Positions 20,601 through 32,194 are shown, numbered from the stretch's first letter. The stretch is DNA of 64,000 nucleotides from Aureococcus anophagefferens (GCF_000186865.1 NW_008705570.1:323261-387260); one strand, 5' to 3'. The notes: generated by a model from the sequence alone, not told the origin. Translations and numbers: made by a program.

Positions 20601-23600
20601 GCGCGCGCGCGGCCGCGCGCAGCCCCCCGCGCGGCGGCGCCGGCTCCGGCGCCGCGATCTCGAGGGCCTCGTAGGGCCGCCGCGCGAGCCAGGCCATGTC
20701 GCCGTCGACGTCCTTGGGCGGGGGCGTCGCGACGCGCGACGAGCCCGGCGGCGTCGGCTCGCCGCAGCTGCTCGGCGCCGTGGGCAGCCGCGCCGTCGAG
20801 CTCGGCGACGCCTCGAAGGAGCCCGCGGACCGCGGCGACGGGTCGTCGGCGAGCTCGACGATGCCCAGGCGCCCCTCGAGCGCCGCGAACGGCCGCGCGC
20901 GCGGCCGCCGCGGCGACGGCGCGCCGCGCGGCGACGACCCGCGCGACTCCGGCGCCGGCGCGCCGCCCCGGCGCTCCGCCAGGAGCCGGTCGATGATGTC
21001 GTTCTGCATCATGCGGTCGTAGTCGAGCTCGCACTCGCGGAAGGACGCCTCGAACGCGTCCGCCTCCACGCGCCGCTTCCGCTGCTCCTCGAGGTAGCGC
21101 GACAGCGACAGGCCCGCGAGCACGGCCAGGTTCGCCACGAGCGCCACGAAGCCGAGCAGGACCCGCGGCACGTCCAAGAACCGCGTCGAGCACAAAAACA
21201 AAATCAGGAAGGAGCACGCGACCTGCCACGCGCCCGCGACGCCGAGCGCGTTCGAGCCCGGGTCCGCGTACGGCGCGGCCATCTCCATGAGCAACAGAAA
21301 CGCGAGCGCGATGGCCAGGCCCGCGAAGCAGCGCGTCGCGTCGGACCCCGCGAAGACGACGCCGCCCGTGAGCAGCACGCGGCGGCCCATGTCGACGCAC
21401 TCCCAGTAGTACGTCGGCGGCCGGTAGGACGCCCAGAGGAACGCGGACGCGGCGAGGTCCGCGTCGTTGGACCGCGCGCGGCTCAGCGCGTCGGCCTCGA
21501 GGGCGTCCGCCGCGTAGGCCGTCGGGTCCAGCGCCCGGCGCCGCCGCCGGAGGTAGACGAAGATGGACAGGGGCACGCCCACGGGCCAGAGCGCGACGAC
21601 GATGGCCGCGAAGAGGCGGAAGAGGCCGTAGCGCCGGCCGCGGCAGGACACGCCGTAGTCCGCCTCGAGGACCCGGATGCCCCCGTCGAAGTCGCGGCAG
21701 GGGAAGGTCCGGAACGCGGGCGTCGACACCGTGGGCAGCGTCGCGAACGTCACGAGGAGCACGAGCGACGCGAGGCGCCGCCGCTGGTCGCCGCCCAGGG
21801 GCAGCACGCGGCCCGCGAGCAACAGGAGCGCCAGCCCGAACGACGGCGCCACGGCCGCGAGGACCATGCGGTCCAGCGCGTCGAAGTCGAGCGTGCACGC
21901 GAACGACGTCATCGCGGCGACGTCGAGCTCGACGACGGACAGCACCGCGTTCGAGTACGCAAAGGGCGGCGGGTAGGCCGTGTTCGTCGCCCAGTCGCTC
22001 TGGCTCACGATCTGGTACGTCGCCCAGACGATCTTGAGCCACGACGTCGGCGCGGCCCAGTCGCCCGCGAAGCGCGGCGCGACGAGGCCCCTCACGCGCC
22101 TCCTCGCGGACTCGAGGCCCGTGGCCACGTAGGCGCGCCCCGCGAGGGCCGCGGCAACCACGAGAAAACCGACGAGGCACGCCGCCGCCGCCGTCGGCAG
22201 CGGGCCCGGGCACCGCGCGCAGTCGAGCGCGCCGACAGTCGTCCGCCAGGGCACGGCGTGGAAGCCGTCGCCGCACGCGTTGCAGAGGGGGCCGAGGTAG
22301 CCCTCGGCGCACGCGCCGCCGCCGACGCAGGACCGCCGCCGGAAGCAGGCCTCGACGCGGTCCGAGCGTTCGCCGCTGCGCCAGTAGCCCCGCGTGATCT
22401 CCAGCGTCCCGACCGTCGCGCCGACGGCGCAGCGCGCGCCCCGGGGGCAGTCGAGGCAGCCGCCGCCGGCCCAGTACTCGCCCGCCGTGCAGGGCTCGCA
22501 GTAGAGCGTGCCCCGGCGCGACGACTCCCGGTAGCCCTCGGGGCAGTCGCGCGACACGGCCAGTTGGAAGCTCGACGACTCCGTGATGTCGGATCCGAGC
22601 GCGGGCGCGGAGAAGACGAGGCGCGCGCGGCCGCCGCCCGGCCCCTGGACGGCGAGGCCCTCGAAGGCCGCGACGCCGCCGGCGGCGAGGTGGACGCGCT
22701 CGCTGAGGCGCCAGCCGTCGTCGTCGCCGCGGTCCGTCGCGTTGCCGCCGCGGCCGCTCTCGCGCGCCTCGGGGCTCCGCTCTCGGGGCTCCGCGTCGAG
22801 GCGCGCGAAGAGCGACGTCGTGCTGTCGGACGCGACGAGCTGGTCGAAGGCGTCGACGAGGGCGACGGAGAGCGTCGGCTCGAAGGGCACGCCGGACGCG
22901 GCGCCGATGCCGCGGCGCGCGACCGCGGGCGCCGGCCCCGCGGAGAGCTCGCCCCCGCTCGACGCCCGGGCCGTGCCCGGGCGGTCCCCGACCGTCGCGG
23001 CCCCCGCGTCGACGACGGCCGCGAGCGCGGCGGCGAGGGACGCGCGGCCCGCGGCGGCGTCCGCGGCGCCCGGCGCCCCCCCCGCCGCGGCCCGGAGCGC
23101 CTCGAGCTCGTCGGCCGTCGCGGCGACGAGTGCCACGGCCGGCGTCGCGACCTCGGGCCCGTAGGCGGCCTCGTTGCCCGCGTAGGCCGCGCGCGGCAGC
23201 GCGGCGGCGAGGTTGTAGGCGGACGCGGCCTCGCGGAAGTAGACCGCGCCGCCGCCGCCGCCCGGCGCAGCGTTGCGCTCGAAGGCCGTGCGCCGGCCGC
23301 CGCCGACGGCGACGTCGACGTGGAGCGCCGCGACGCCGTCGACGGCCCGCGGGCCCGCGAGCGCGCGGCGGCCCGCGTCGTCGCGGATCGTCACCGCGTA
23401 GGTGCCGCCGAACCAGCCGTCCCCGAAGTCGTCGACGGCGCGGAACGCGTAGCGCCCGGGCGGCAGGCACCGGTCGTAGGCGACGACGGCGCCCGCGCGC
23501 GGCGTGAGGCGCTCGACCTCGGCGCCGTCGCGCGACACGGCGACGTAGCGCGAGAAACCGCCGTAGGGATCCGCGAAGCACGCGCAGCCCCGGCACGCCG

Positions 23601-26600
23601 CGCGCGCGGTCGCGAGGCCGCCGTCGCTCTGGTACCAGTGGGCGTCGAAACGCACGGCGTGGCTCGCGGCGACGTCCTCGAGGAGCCGCGGGTTGCAGCC
23701 GTGGGGCCGCCCGTCGCACGTCGTCCCCGCGGCCGCGGCGCCAAGGACGTCGTCCGCGGGCGCGCACGTCGCGGCCGCGGCCGCGAAGTTGATGACGACC
23801 GTCGCGGCGGCGCAGGGCGCGTCGAAGGCCGGCGCGGCGCGGTCCGCGAGCGCGAGGCCGCCGCCGGACGCCGCCGCGTTCCCCGCGAAGGTCGTCGCGG
23901 CGAACGCGGCGCGCGCCGTCGCGCCGCCGCCGCGCATGGACGCGCCGCCGCCGACGGCCCCCGGCCCCGTCGCCTCGTTGGCCTCCACGCGGCACTCGTC
24001 GAGGTCGATGCGCGGCGTCTCCGCCACGAAGAGGCCGCCGCCCTCCTCGACGGCCGCGTTGCGCGCGAGCGTCGCGCGCTCGAGGCGCACGGCCTCGCAC
24101 GTCGTGAAGGCCGCGCCGCCGCCGCGCCGCGCGGTGTTGTCGGCGACGCGCACGTCGGCGGCGAAGACCGTGGCGAGCGTCGTCGCGGAGACGCCGCCGC
24201 CCTCGTCGCCGGCGGCGTTGCCCGTCACGTCCGCCCGCGTGAGCTCGAGCGTCGCGAGCGCCTCGACGTGGACGCAGCCGCCGCGCGCGCCCGCGGCGTT
24301 GCCGCGGCACGTCACGGTGTCGAGGTACGCGCGGCCGCCGCGGCCGATGTGCAGCGCGCCGCCGTCGCCGTCCGTGGCCTCGTTGCGCTCGAAGATCCAC
24401 GACGTGTCCGGCGCGCCGCGGCCGTCGGAGCGGCCGGGCGCGTGCGCCATACCGTCGTAGAACGCGTCGGGGTTCTCCTCGGTCCCGAAGTCCTTGGATC
24501 CCGACTCGTACTTCTGATCCATCTCGTCGCCCATCTGGGCGAAGAGGTCGCTCACGATCCAGCGGAGCGCGCCGTCGACGTCGACGAGCGCCGCGAGCGC
24601 CGCGAGCGCGCCGGCGACGCCCTCGCAGTCGAGCCCCGCGGTGGCGTTCGCCACGCGGGCGCAGTCCCAGTGTCGCAGCGCCTGGGCGAAGCCGAGCTCC
24701 TGCTCGTAGTCGTCGACGAGGTCGGTCCACGCCAAGGACAGCGAGATCTCCTCCGCGTGCGTCCCGGGCCGCAGCACGTCGACGTCCTCCAGGTCCTTGA
24801 TGCGCGGGGCCCCCCGCCGCGTCTCCAGCTGGACGTAGGGCTTGCCCGCGCCCCAGCCCAGGCCGTGGCCGCCGAAGAAGCCGTAGAGGTAGTCGACGCT
24901 GATGTGCGCGTCGATGAGGATGGACATGCGCGCGAGCCTGTTCGTCTTCGCGGCGACGTACGCGCGGACGCCCCGGACGTCGACGAGGGGCTCCAGCGCG
25001 CGCGTCGCGTTGTAGACCGTCGCCCAGACGTCGTCGCCGGCCCAGATCTCCTCGCGGAAGTCGAGCCCGACGGTCACGAAGGCGTAGCTCTCGCGGCTCC
25101 CGAAGATCGCGCCGTCGACGCCCCGCACCGCGCCGCCGCCGCCGCTCCGCGCGACGTTGCCGACGACCACGGCGCCGATGGGCGAGAAGCTGCCCGACGC
25201 GCAGACCGCCGCGGCGTCCACGAGGAAGCCGCCGCCGAAGCCGCGCGGCGCCGCGTTGCCCTCGATGCGCGCGTTGCCGCCCACCTTCACGGGCGTCTGC
25301 GCGAAGCAGTAGAAGCCGCCGCCGTCGCCGTCGAGCGCCTGATTGTTCGCGATGAGCGTCGCGAAGAGGGTCACCGCGAGGCCGTGTTCGACGTAGAGCC
25401 CGCCGCCGTGCACGCCCGCGACGTTCCCGACGATCTCGCTCCCGATGGCGTCGAAGCCGTCCGAGGACTCGAGGGGCCCGAACTTCCCGGTCCGCGCGTA
25501 CGCCCGCGTGGAGGCCCCGCGGCCCATGCCGTAGATGCCGCCGCCGCGGCCCGACGCGTAGCAGTCCGAGACCTTGGACCCGAGCATGACCTCCGCGCGC
25601 GTGAGGTCGCCGAGCCAGACGCCGCCGCCGTCGCCGCCGTCCGCGGCGCAGCCCTCGACGCGCGCGTGCTGGAGGCTCAGCTCGCCGATGACGGCGAGGC
25701 CGCCGCCGTCGGCGCCGGCGACGCAGCCCGCGACGAGGCCGGCGACGACGACGTAGGACGCGGGCCGCTCGCGCGCGCGCGCGCGGGCGCCGCCGCCCGC
25801 GCCGTCGCGCGCCGCGAACTCCTCGAGCCGGTTCAGCCCCGCGCCCAGGCCGCCCCCGCGCAGCCCCGCGGAGCAGCCCCGGATCTCCGCGCCGGGCGCG
25901 ACGTAGACCAGCGAGTCCTCGTAGGCGTAGACGCCGCCCCCGTGGAGCTCCGCGCGGCAGTTGCGGATCGCCGCGCCCGGCCCGAGCCACGCGACGCCCG
26001 CGGCGACGTAGACGGCGCCGCCCGTCTCCTCCGCCGCGCAGTCCTCGAAGGTCGTGTCGACGGCGTAGAGGGCGCTCCTATAAACCTGCACGGCGCCGCC
26101 CGTGTGGCCCTGGCACCGCCGGAACGTCGCGCCGCGGAGCCTCACGACGCCGGCCATGTTCGCCTCGATCGCGCCCGCGCGCCCGCCCCACAAATCCTCG
26201 AACACCGCGGCCCCGTCGACCAAAATCGTCGACCGCGACAGGGTGAACACGCCGCCCGTCAGCGTGAGGCCGAAGCAGCGCCGGAGCGCGCTCGCGCCGA
26301 GGATCTCCACGCGCGACTCCGCCGCGGCCCAGTTGCCGCTCCACTCGGGCAGCGCGCCGACGGCGATGGCCCCGCCGCCGGCGGAGGCGCAGTCGACGAC
26401 CGTGGCGTCGCGGAGCGTCACGTTCGAGCCCCGGTTGACGAAGATGGCGCTGCCCATGAAGGACGCGTAGCACCTCGCGATCGTAGCGTTCGCGACCACA
26501 ATCTCCGCGGCGTTGGCCCCGATGACGCAGCCGCCGAGCGCGAGGTCCGGGAAGGTCGCGGCGCCGTCGCTGAGCTCGCCGCCGTCGACCTCCAACCGCG

Positions 26601-27463
26601 CGCCGGGGCCCACGGCGATCAGCCGGCTCCGGCCGCCGCCGCGGACCGCGCCGGCGCCGCGCATGCGGAGGACCACGGTCGCGAGCGTCCGCACGGCCAG
26701 CGACCCGCCGGCCAGCTCCACGTCCGCGCGCAGCGTCACGGCCCCGCAGTCGCCCTCGCCGACGCCCTCGAAGGCCGCGCGCAGCCCCGCCTCGTCGAAG
26801 ACGTCGCCGAAGTCCGCGCGCGCGCCGCACGACCGCGCGGCCGCGGCCGCGGCGAGCGCGTCCTCGTCCGCCGCGCTCGGGCACGCGGCGCAGCCGCTGC
26901 AGTCGCAGACGAGCATCTCGTTGAGCCCCGCGAACTTGGAGACGGTGTGAGTCTTGTCGCCGTCGTCGTCGCGGCACGAGTAGCCCGCGAGCCCGACGAC
27001 GTCCGGGCAACTCGCGCCGGGCCAGACGCAGTCCGCGCGGCAGGTCTCGCTCCAGGCCTCGGAGACGCCCACGGCGCCGACCGGGGCGTCGAGGTCGAGG
27101 CCCGCGAAGGTCGCGGGAACGTCGGCCCGCTGGGCCGCGACCCAGTCCGCGAAGCTCGTCGTCGGCGTCCGCGGCCCAGGACGCGTTGGGCGCGTCGCGC
27201 CAGCTACCGCCGGCGCGCACGAGCCGCCGCTCGGCCTCGCAGCCCAGGCACGCGAAGCAGGCGCAGCCGTGGTCCTCGGCGGCGACGGCGCAGGTCCGCG
27301 GCGTGTCGCAGCTCAGGCCGACGCAGACGTCGTCGCAGGCCGGTTTTGTTGTGGTGTTGTTGTTGTGAAATGTTGGGTCGTGTGATGTTGGGCCGCCGGC
27401 GACGGCGGCGACGGCGCCGAGGACCAGGAGCCCGACGCGTGCTGCCCCCCATGGGGCAGCCAT
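17671..27463 (-). CDS. Giant multidomain membrane receptor: beta-helix ectodomain, Cys-rich, multi-TM, TIR-like, PAS
   Basis: The protein is about 3250 aa. ATG at 27463 gives a signal peptide (AAPWGAARVGLLVLGAVAAVAG), then a Cys-rich stretch. The frame shifts once near 27130-27160 (small intron or indel), then stays open to TGA at 17671. The ectodomain (~27000-22600) has tens of GNxAxxGGGxxV-type units, as in right-handed beta-helix or polymorphic-membrane-protein repeats. A GCC-like Cys domain (CPEGYRESS, CLDCPRGARC, CNACGDGF) precedes about seven to nine hydrophobic segments (22220-21060). The cytoplasmic part has FFVSHEWE...WIWLDYLCVPQE (20380-20180, TIR-like by appearance), a PAS-like domain (~19520-19170) and a conserved block (YPWVIARGAADVF, GCGECWHHLVG) I cannot name. 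It was probably a surface sensor; the ligand is unknown. Confidence 0.75.
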
Positions 27464-27887
27464 GCGCGCCTCGCGGATCGGCAAGGTTTATTGAAGTTCT
27501 TTTGAGAGTAACGTGACTTTAACAATAACTACCGGTCCGCGCGACGGCCGATCGGTCATGGTTTCTTTTTAGCCACCGTTGGGGGCAGTTTGGGGGTGGA
27601 CTTTCGCTCGGCCCGGACGTTAGAACCTCGGAAAACCAGCGCCCCAGCACGCGTCCAAGCCGCCGGGGGGGCGCGGGATGGGGGGGTTACTTCTAGGGGT
27701 CACTAAGGGCCCATGAACGCCCCCCACACCGCCGCCGGCCCGCGTGGGCTCATGGTGGGGCTAACCAGCATCACGGTTAATCACGGCCGGGTCGGATCGC
27801 GGGTCCTTCGGATCTCGGCAGGGGCTGTGCCTTGCGTCTCGGCCGCCCACCGCAAGCTCTGCCTTCGGGTGTCCGCCCGCGCCCACG
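27464..27887. promoter_or_regulatory. Divergent promoter region
   Basis: A 424-bp gap lies between the giant receptor start (minus) and the hypothetical nuclear protein (plus). It is locally AT-richer around 27480-27580 (for example GTGACTTTAACAATAACTAC) than the surroundings. No gene or RNA is recognised. Confidence 0.4.
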
Positions 27888-28874
27888 ATGCCGCGCCTCC
27901 CGAAGACGGCGACGTCTATGGAGGACGGCGAGCCGAGCCTGGGCCGCTTCGTCGTCGACGCCAACGCGGGGGGCGAGGGCATGGTCGTCGAGGTCAAGGT
28001 CGGCGGCTGGCGCGTGCTCCTGTCCGCCGACGGGTCGCGGTCGTCGAAGCGGAGCGCGGCCCTCGAGTACGTCGCGGACCGGGAGCCGCCGGAGGAGTTG
28101 GTGGGGCGGTGCGCCGCGCTCGGCGTCGCGTTCAGCCCCTACGTCGGCGAGCGGCGCGTCGTCGCGCGGACGCGCCGATCCGAGGACGGCGACGCCGCCG
28201 CGCCGCGCCCCCCCGCGGGCCGCGAGCACCGGGGCCGGTCGTCGGCCGGCGGCGCGAAGACACCGGCGCCGGCCGTCGGCGAGGTCCTCGGCGCGCTCGA
28301 CGGCGACGTGTGGCGCCGCGGCGTCGTCGTCGGCGTCGAGAGGGCCATGGATGCGCTGGCGGACCACGTGCTCGTCGTCGACTACGAGGGCGGCGCCGAC
28401 GTCGTCCGCGAGCCCTGGCCGCCCGCGGGCGAGCGGCGGCTCTACCGCGCCGCGAAGAGCGACCGCGTGCCCCGCGCGCTCGCGAAGCCGCCCAAGGCCC
28501 TCGTCGGCTTCGGCTACCGCGCGGCGGACGGGGCTTTGGCCCACGTCGTCGGCTTCCGCCTCCACGACGGCGACGCGCTCCTCGTCGAGCTCCGCGGCGC
28601 CGCGCGCCTCGTGCCGCTCGCCGACGTCCGCGCGGCGATGATCGCGGACGAGGAGTCGGTCTTCGGCCGCGTCGCCAAGGCCCAGCGCCGGGCCGCCGCG
28701 CCCAAGCTCCCCGCGCGCAAGTCCGACAGCCCGACGCCCAAGCGCAAGCGCGGCGCCGAGCCCGACGACGACTCGGACGCCGACGGCTCGGACGACGCCG
28801 CGGACGACGCCGCGCCCGCCGCCGCGCCGGGCCTCCCCATGCACGCGCTCCTCTTCTCCCCCGTCCAGTCCTAG
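27888..28874 (+). CDS. Hypothetical basic/acidic nuclear protein
   Basis: The protein is 328 aa, single exon, ATG at 27888; an in-frame ATG at residue 11 (SMEDGEPSLG) is an alternative. I recognise no family. It contains three similar ~70-residue segments with short beta strands (GGWRVLLSADG, ALDGDVWRRGVVVGV and FGYRAADGALAHVVGFRLHD), possibly Tudor- or PWWP-like small barrels. A Lys/Arg cluster (PTPKRKRGAEP) is followed by an acidic Ser/Asp tail. The pattern suits a chromatin-associated protein but this is inference. The stop lies only 46 bp before the next start. Confidence 0.6.
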   Translation: MPRLPKTATSMEDGEPSLGRFVVDANAGGEGMVVEVKVGGWRVLLSADGSRSSKRSAALEYVADREPPEELVGRCAALGVAFSPYVGERRVVARTRRSEDGDAAAPRPPAGREHRGRSSAGGAKTPAPAVGEVLGALDGDVWRRGVVVGVERAMDALADHVLVVDYEGGADVVREPWPPAGERRLYRAAKSDRVPRALAKPPKALVGFGYRAADGALAHVVGFRLHDGDALLVELRGAARLVPLADVRAAMIADEESVFGRVAKAQRRAAAPKLPARKSDSPTPKRKRGAEPDDDSDADGSDDAADDAAPAAAPGLPMHALLFSPVQS

Positions 28875-28920
28875 GCCCGACACACCCGCCCCCTTTTGTA
28901 ACCCCGTGTTGATCTTCACC

Positions 28921-30599
28921 ATGACTTCGGAAGCTTCCAATTCTTGCAGTGATTGGTTCGACCACGATGGAGAGGTCGCCGGAGCAGTCCTCGTCGTAGA
29001 GCTCGACGAGCGTCTTCGACGCGGCATGGACGCCGCCGTCGCCGCCGCCGACGCGCTCCTGGCCGACGAGGCGTCGTAGAGCTCGAAGAGCGTCTTCGAC
29101 GCGGCATGGACGCCGCCGTCGCCGCCGCCGACGCGCTCCTGGCCGACGAGGCGCCGCCGGAGTTGGGCGTCGACGGCCGGCGCTGGCCCGTGTGCCTGCT
29201 CATGCTCGCCATNNNNNNNNNNNNNNNNNNNNNNNNNNNNNNNNNNNNNNNNNNNNNNNNNNNNNNNNNNNNNNNNNNNNNNNNNNNNNNNNNNNNNNNN
29301 NNNNNNNNNNNNNNNNNNNNNNNNNNNNNNNNNNNNNNNNNNNNNNNNNNNNNNNNNNNNNNNNNNNNNNNNNNNNNNNNNNNNNNNNNNNNNNNNNNNN
29401 NNNNNNNNNNNNNNNNNNNNNNNNNNNNNNNNNNNNNNNNNNNNNNNNNNNNNNNNNNNNNNNNNNNNNNNNNNNNNNNNNNNNNNNNNNNNNNNNNNNN
29501 NNNNNNNNNNNNNNNNNNNNNNNNNNNNNNNNNNNNNNNNNNNNNNNNNNNNNNNNNNNNNNNNNNNNNNNNNNNNNNNNNNNNNNNNNNNNNNNNNNNN
29601 NNNNNNNNNNNNNNNNNNNNNNNNNNNNNNNNNNNNNNNNNNNNNNNNNNNNNNNNNNNNNNNNNNNNNNNNNNNNNNNNNNNNNNNNNNNNNNNNNNNN
29701 NNNNNNNNNNNNNNNNNNNNNNNNNNNNNNNNNNNNNNNNNNNNNNNNNNNNNNNNNNNNNNNNNNNNNNNNNNNNNNNNNNNNNNNNNNNNNNNNNNNN
29801 NNNNNNNNNNNNNNNNNNNNNNNNNNNNNNNNNNNNNNNNNNNNNNNNNNNNNNNNNNNNNNNNNNNNNNNNNNNNNNNNNNNNNNNNNNNNNACCTGGG
29901 GAACCTCGTCGGGGGCCTGCTCGTCGGGCCCGTCGCTGTGTGGAAACCAACCACTGGTTTGGGGTGGTCCTGACCAAACTTCAGAATTCTCTAGCTCGGT
30001 CAAATCGAAGTCGATTCGGCTGATTTTTGGACGGATCGATTGCTCTCGTCGAGTTCTCGAAGCCCAGCTGAAGAGCTTGTGTCAAAACATTCGAATATGC
30101 TCACATTGAAGTCGGGTTGAAGATTTGATTTCCACACAGGCCGGTCGTCGTCTACCTGCGGCTCGCGCGGCGGCTCAAGGCCGTGCTCCTCGCGTGCCTG
30201 ATCGTCGGCCTCGCGTGCTACGTCGCCTTCGCGCTCGCCATGCCCTTTGGCGCGCGCGCGGCGAGTGCCGTCACGGTTCTTGGCGGCTGCCCCTTCTGGG
30301 CCCTCGCCGCGTTTGTCGCGGCCGCGTCCGCGTCCGTGGGCGCGACGTTCCCCGTCTTCTACGACCTCGCGGCGGAGCTCGACTACCCGCGGGACCCGGC
30401 GCCGTCGGCCGCGGCCATCAACTACTGCCTCAACGGCATCCAGGTGCTCTTCATGGCCGCGCTGCCCTTCGTCCCCGCGGGCCTCGTGTCGGGCCTCATG
30501 GCCGCGGTGTCCGTGTTGTGCCTCGCGCTCGTCGGGCCCGTGCCGGCGTCGACCTACGCGCGCCTCGACGAGGACGAGCGCGCGAGGCGCGCGGCCTAG
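28921..30599 (+). CDS. FLVCR-like MFS transporter, broken by duplication and assembly gap
   Basis: ATG at 28921 opens a frame running through the first copy of an 80-bp tandem duplication. Because 80 is not a multiple of three, the second copy is out of frame with the first, and one copy must be removed to reach the first membrane helix (RRWPVCLLMLA) before the gap at 29213. After the gap, exon 29894-29927 joins exon 30140-30599 across an introner (LVGPVVVYLRLARRL). The C-terminal part has four to five helices (LLACLIVGLACYVAFALAMP, FWALAAFVAAASASVGATFP) and FYDLAAELDYP plus INYCLNGIQV, resembling FLVCR/MFSD7 transporters of heme or choline-type substrates. The substrate is uncertain. TAG at 30597-30599 overlaps the SulP stop. 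Confidence 0.6.
28993..29152 (+). repeat. 80-bp tandem duplication beside the assembly gap
   Basis: Copies are 28993-29072 and 29073-29152 and differ by a single GAC/GAA change near the start (VVELDERLRRGMD versus VVELEERLRRGMD). The duplication breaks the transporter reading frame and lies 60 bp from the gap, which suggests an assembly or allelic artefact. Confidence 0.85.
29213..29893. other. Assembly gap (Ns)
   Basis: A run of 681 N bases. It hides the central part of the FLVCR-like transporter, probably most of helices 2-7. Confidence 0.99.
29936..30139 (+). mobile_element. Introner, family B, sense orientation
   Basis: Termini are CTGTGTGGAAACCAA and TTGATTTCCACACAG. Duplications are GCCCGTCG (29928-29935) and GCCGGTCG (30140-30147), 7 of 8 identical. 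Frame-preserving splicing needs 29928-30139, a GC-AG intron of 212 bp. It is very similar to the copy at 56742. Confidence 0.85.
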
Positions 30600-32053
30600 T
30601 CGTCAAGGTTTACGAGCGCGGGGAGGAGGGCCTTGTCGCAGGCGACGCCCGCGGCGACGCCCGCGGCGAAGCCGCCGGCGTAGCACGCGGCGCACGTGAC
30701 GACGAGCGAAACCGCGGGTCCCGCGTCGCCGCCGCGGGCGGCCGCGGCGAGGTAGTCGTAGGACGCGCGCCAGCGGATCGTCGTGAGCGAGATCTGCACG
30801 ACGACGCCCGCGATCGCGGCCTGGGAGATCTCCCCGACGACGGGCCCGCCGGCGACGACGAACGCCGCCAGCGCCGCCGCGTAGCACAGCGACGACAGGT
30901 CGCCGCCGCCGCCGCTGTTCAAATTGAGCACGGTCTGCGGGATCAACCCGCAGCCGCCGAAGCCGCCCGAGAGCGCCGACGCCGCGTTGCCCGCCGCGAG
31001 CGCGAGCGCGCTCCGCGTCGGCGCGTCGGTCGCCGGCGCCGCGAAGCCGTCCACGGTCCCGTCGTCGTAGAACGCGGCGCACAGGTCCTCGCACTTGAGA
31101 TCGTCGACGAGCCGCGCGGCGAGGAGCGTCTCGAGCAGGGCGATGAACGCGACGGCTACAGCCGTCGGCAGCGCGACGGCGACGTTCGCGGGCGCGAAGA
31201 GCGCCGCGTCGACCCCAAACCGCGGGAGCGCGTCGAGCCCGCCGGCGAAGGCGCCGGGCGGCGCCGCGGACGCGAGCGTCGGAAGTTCCAGGCCGAGCGC
31301 GGGCCCGGCGGCGGACGCGACGCCGAGCCCGACGAGCGCCGGCGGCGCGGGCGAATCCCGGGGCAGGAACTGCGCGATCGCGGCGCAGAGGAGCGCGACG
31401 CCGACGGCCTCGGGGGTCTCGAAGACCCTGGCCTGCGACGCGAGCAACAACAGGCCGAGCGCGTTCAGGAAGCCCGCGAGCACGGGCTCCGACACGAGGT
31501 CCGCGAGCCGCGTCAGCCGCAGCGCGGCGACGGCGAGCTCGAGCGCCGCTGCTAAAACGACGACGACGGGCAGGAGCTCGGGCCCGCGCTCCGCGACGAA
31601 CGCGCCGAGCGGCACGACGACGACGGCCGCGGCGCCCGCGATGACGCCCGGCCGCATGCCGACGGCCGGCGCCGCGACGCCCATGGCCACCGACGACCAG
31701 ACGCCGACGAGCGGGTCGACGCCGACGATGGACGCGCACGCGATGGCCTTGGGCAGCAGCGAGAACGCGACGCTGAGGCCCGCGAGCGCCTCGTCGACGA
31801 CGCCGGGCGGCGCAGCGGCGGCGCTGGCGTCCGCGAGCGGCTCGTCGTCGCGCGCCGCGCAGAGGCCGGGACCGCGGCGCTGCGGCGCGCCGAGGCCGCT
31901 GCGGTGCAACCTCGCGCCGCTGCGGAGTTGGTGGAAGCTCCCGCGGCGCTGCGGCGCGCCGAGGCCGCTGCGGTGCAACCTCGCGCCGCTGCGGTGTTGG
32001 TGGAAGCTCGTCGCGCTCCAGGCGTGCAGCAGCAAGGCGTAGCGGCGCAGCAT
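30596..32053 (-). CDS. SulP-family anion (sulfate) transporter lacking a STAS domain
   Basis: The protein is 485 aa, ATG at 32053. After an N-terminal ~90-residue basic leader, 10-12 hydrophobic helices follow. SulP hallmarks are an opening segment (VDEALAGLSVAFSLLPKAIA), VDPLVGVWSSVAMGVAAPAV, and LAAGNAASALSGGFGGCGLI, which matches the conserved GN-x6-GG-x-GGCG of the family. The protein ends shortly after the last helices (DKALLPALVNLDD), so the usual cytosolic STAS domain is absent. Substrate is sulfate or another anion at a membrane of unknown location. The leader contains two 23-residue repeats. It is convergent with the transporter at 30599, sharing CTAG, and divergent from RagC with ~140 bp between starts. 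Confidence 0.85.
   Translation of the reverse strand: MLRRYALLLHAWSATSFHQHRSGARLHRSGLGAPQRRGSFHQLRSGARLHRSGLGAPQRRGPGLCAARDDEPLADASAAAAPPGVVDEALAGLSVAFSLLPKAIACASIVGVDPLVGVWSSVAMGVAAPAVGMRPGVIAGAAAVVVVPLGAFVAERGPELLPVVVVLAAALELAVAALRLTRLADLVSEPVLAGFLNALGLLLLASQARVFETPEAVGVALLCAAIAQFLPRDSPAPPALVGLGVASAAGPALGLELPTLASAAPPGAFAGGLDALPRFGVDAALFAPANVAVALPTAVAVAFIALLETLLAARLVDDLKCEDLCAAFYDDGTVDGFAAPATDAPTRSALALAAGNAASALSGGFGGCGLIPQTVLNLNSGGGGDLSSLCYAAALAAFVVAGGPVVGEISQAAIAGVVVQISLTTIRWRASYDYLAAAARGGDAGPAVSLVVTCAACYAGGFAAGVAAGVACDKALLPALVNLDD
31872..32009 (-). repeat. Two 69-bp direct repeats in the SulP leader
   Basis: Units start at 31872 and 31941 with period 69 bp and encode SFHQxRSGARLHRSGLGAPQ in tandem. 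The period is a multiple of three, so the frame is kept. They lie in the poorly conserved N-terminus. Confidence 0.85.
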
Positions 32054-32194
32054 TGCTGGGTGCTACGTAGCAAAGCAGCACTCCATGCTGTGGTAAAAAT
32101 AGGTAAAATCGTCTTGCTCCTGATCTTGCCCTTCACCCTCGCCGCCAGCCGCGTCGCCGCGCGCCCGCCCGGGCGGCCCACCGCGTCGAGTGCC

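Noticed and set aside
17420..25990. A second long minus-strand frame within the receptor gene
   Set aside because: Its translation is Arg/Pro/Gly-rich low complexity, while the alternative frame shows signal, repeats, membrane helices and folded domains.
17527..27516. A 3329-codon open frame on the plus strand opposite the giant receptor gene
   Set aside because: It is an antisense shadow: extreme GC and GC3 bias suppress stop codons in other frames, the translation is Arg/Ala/Gly-rich without domains, and the minus-strand frame has clear protein features.
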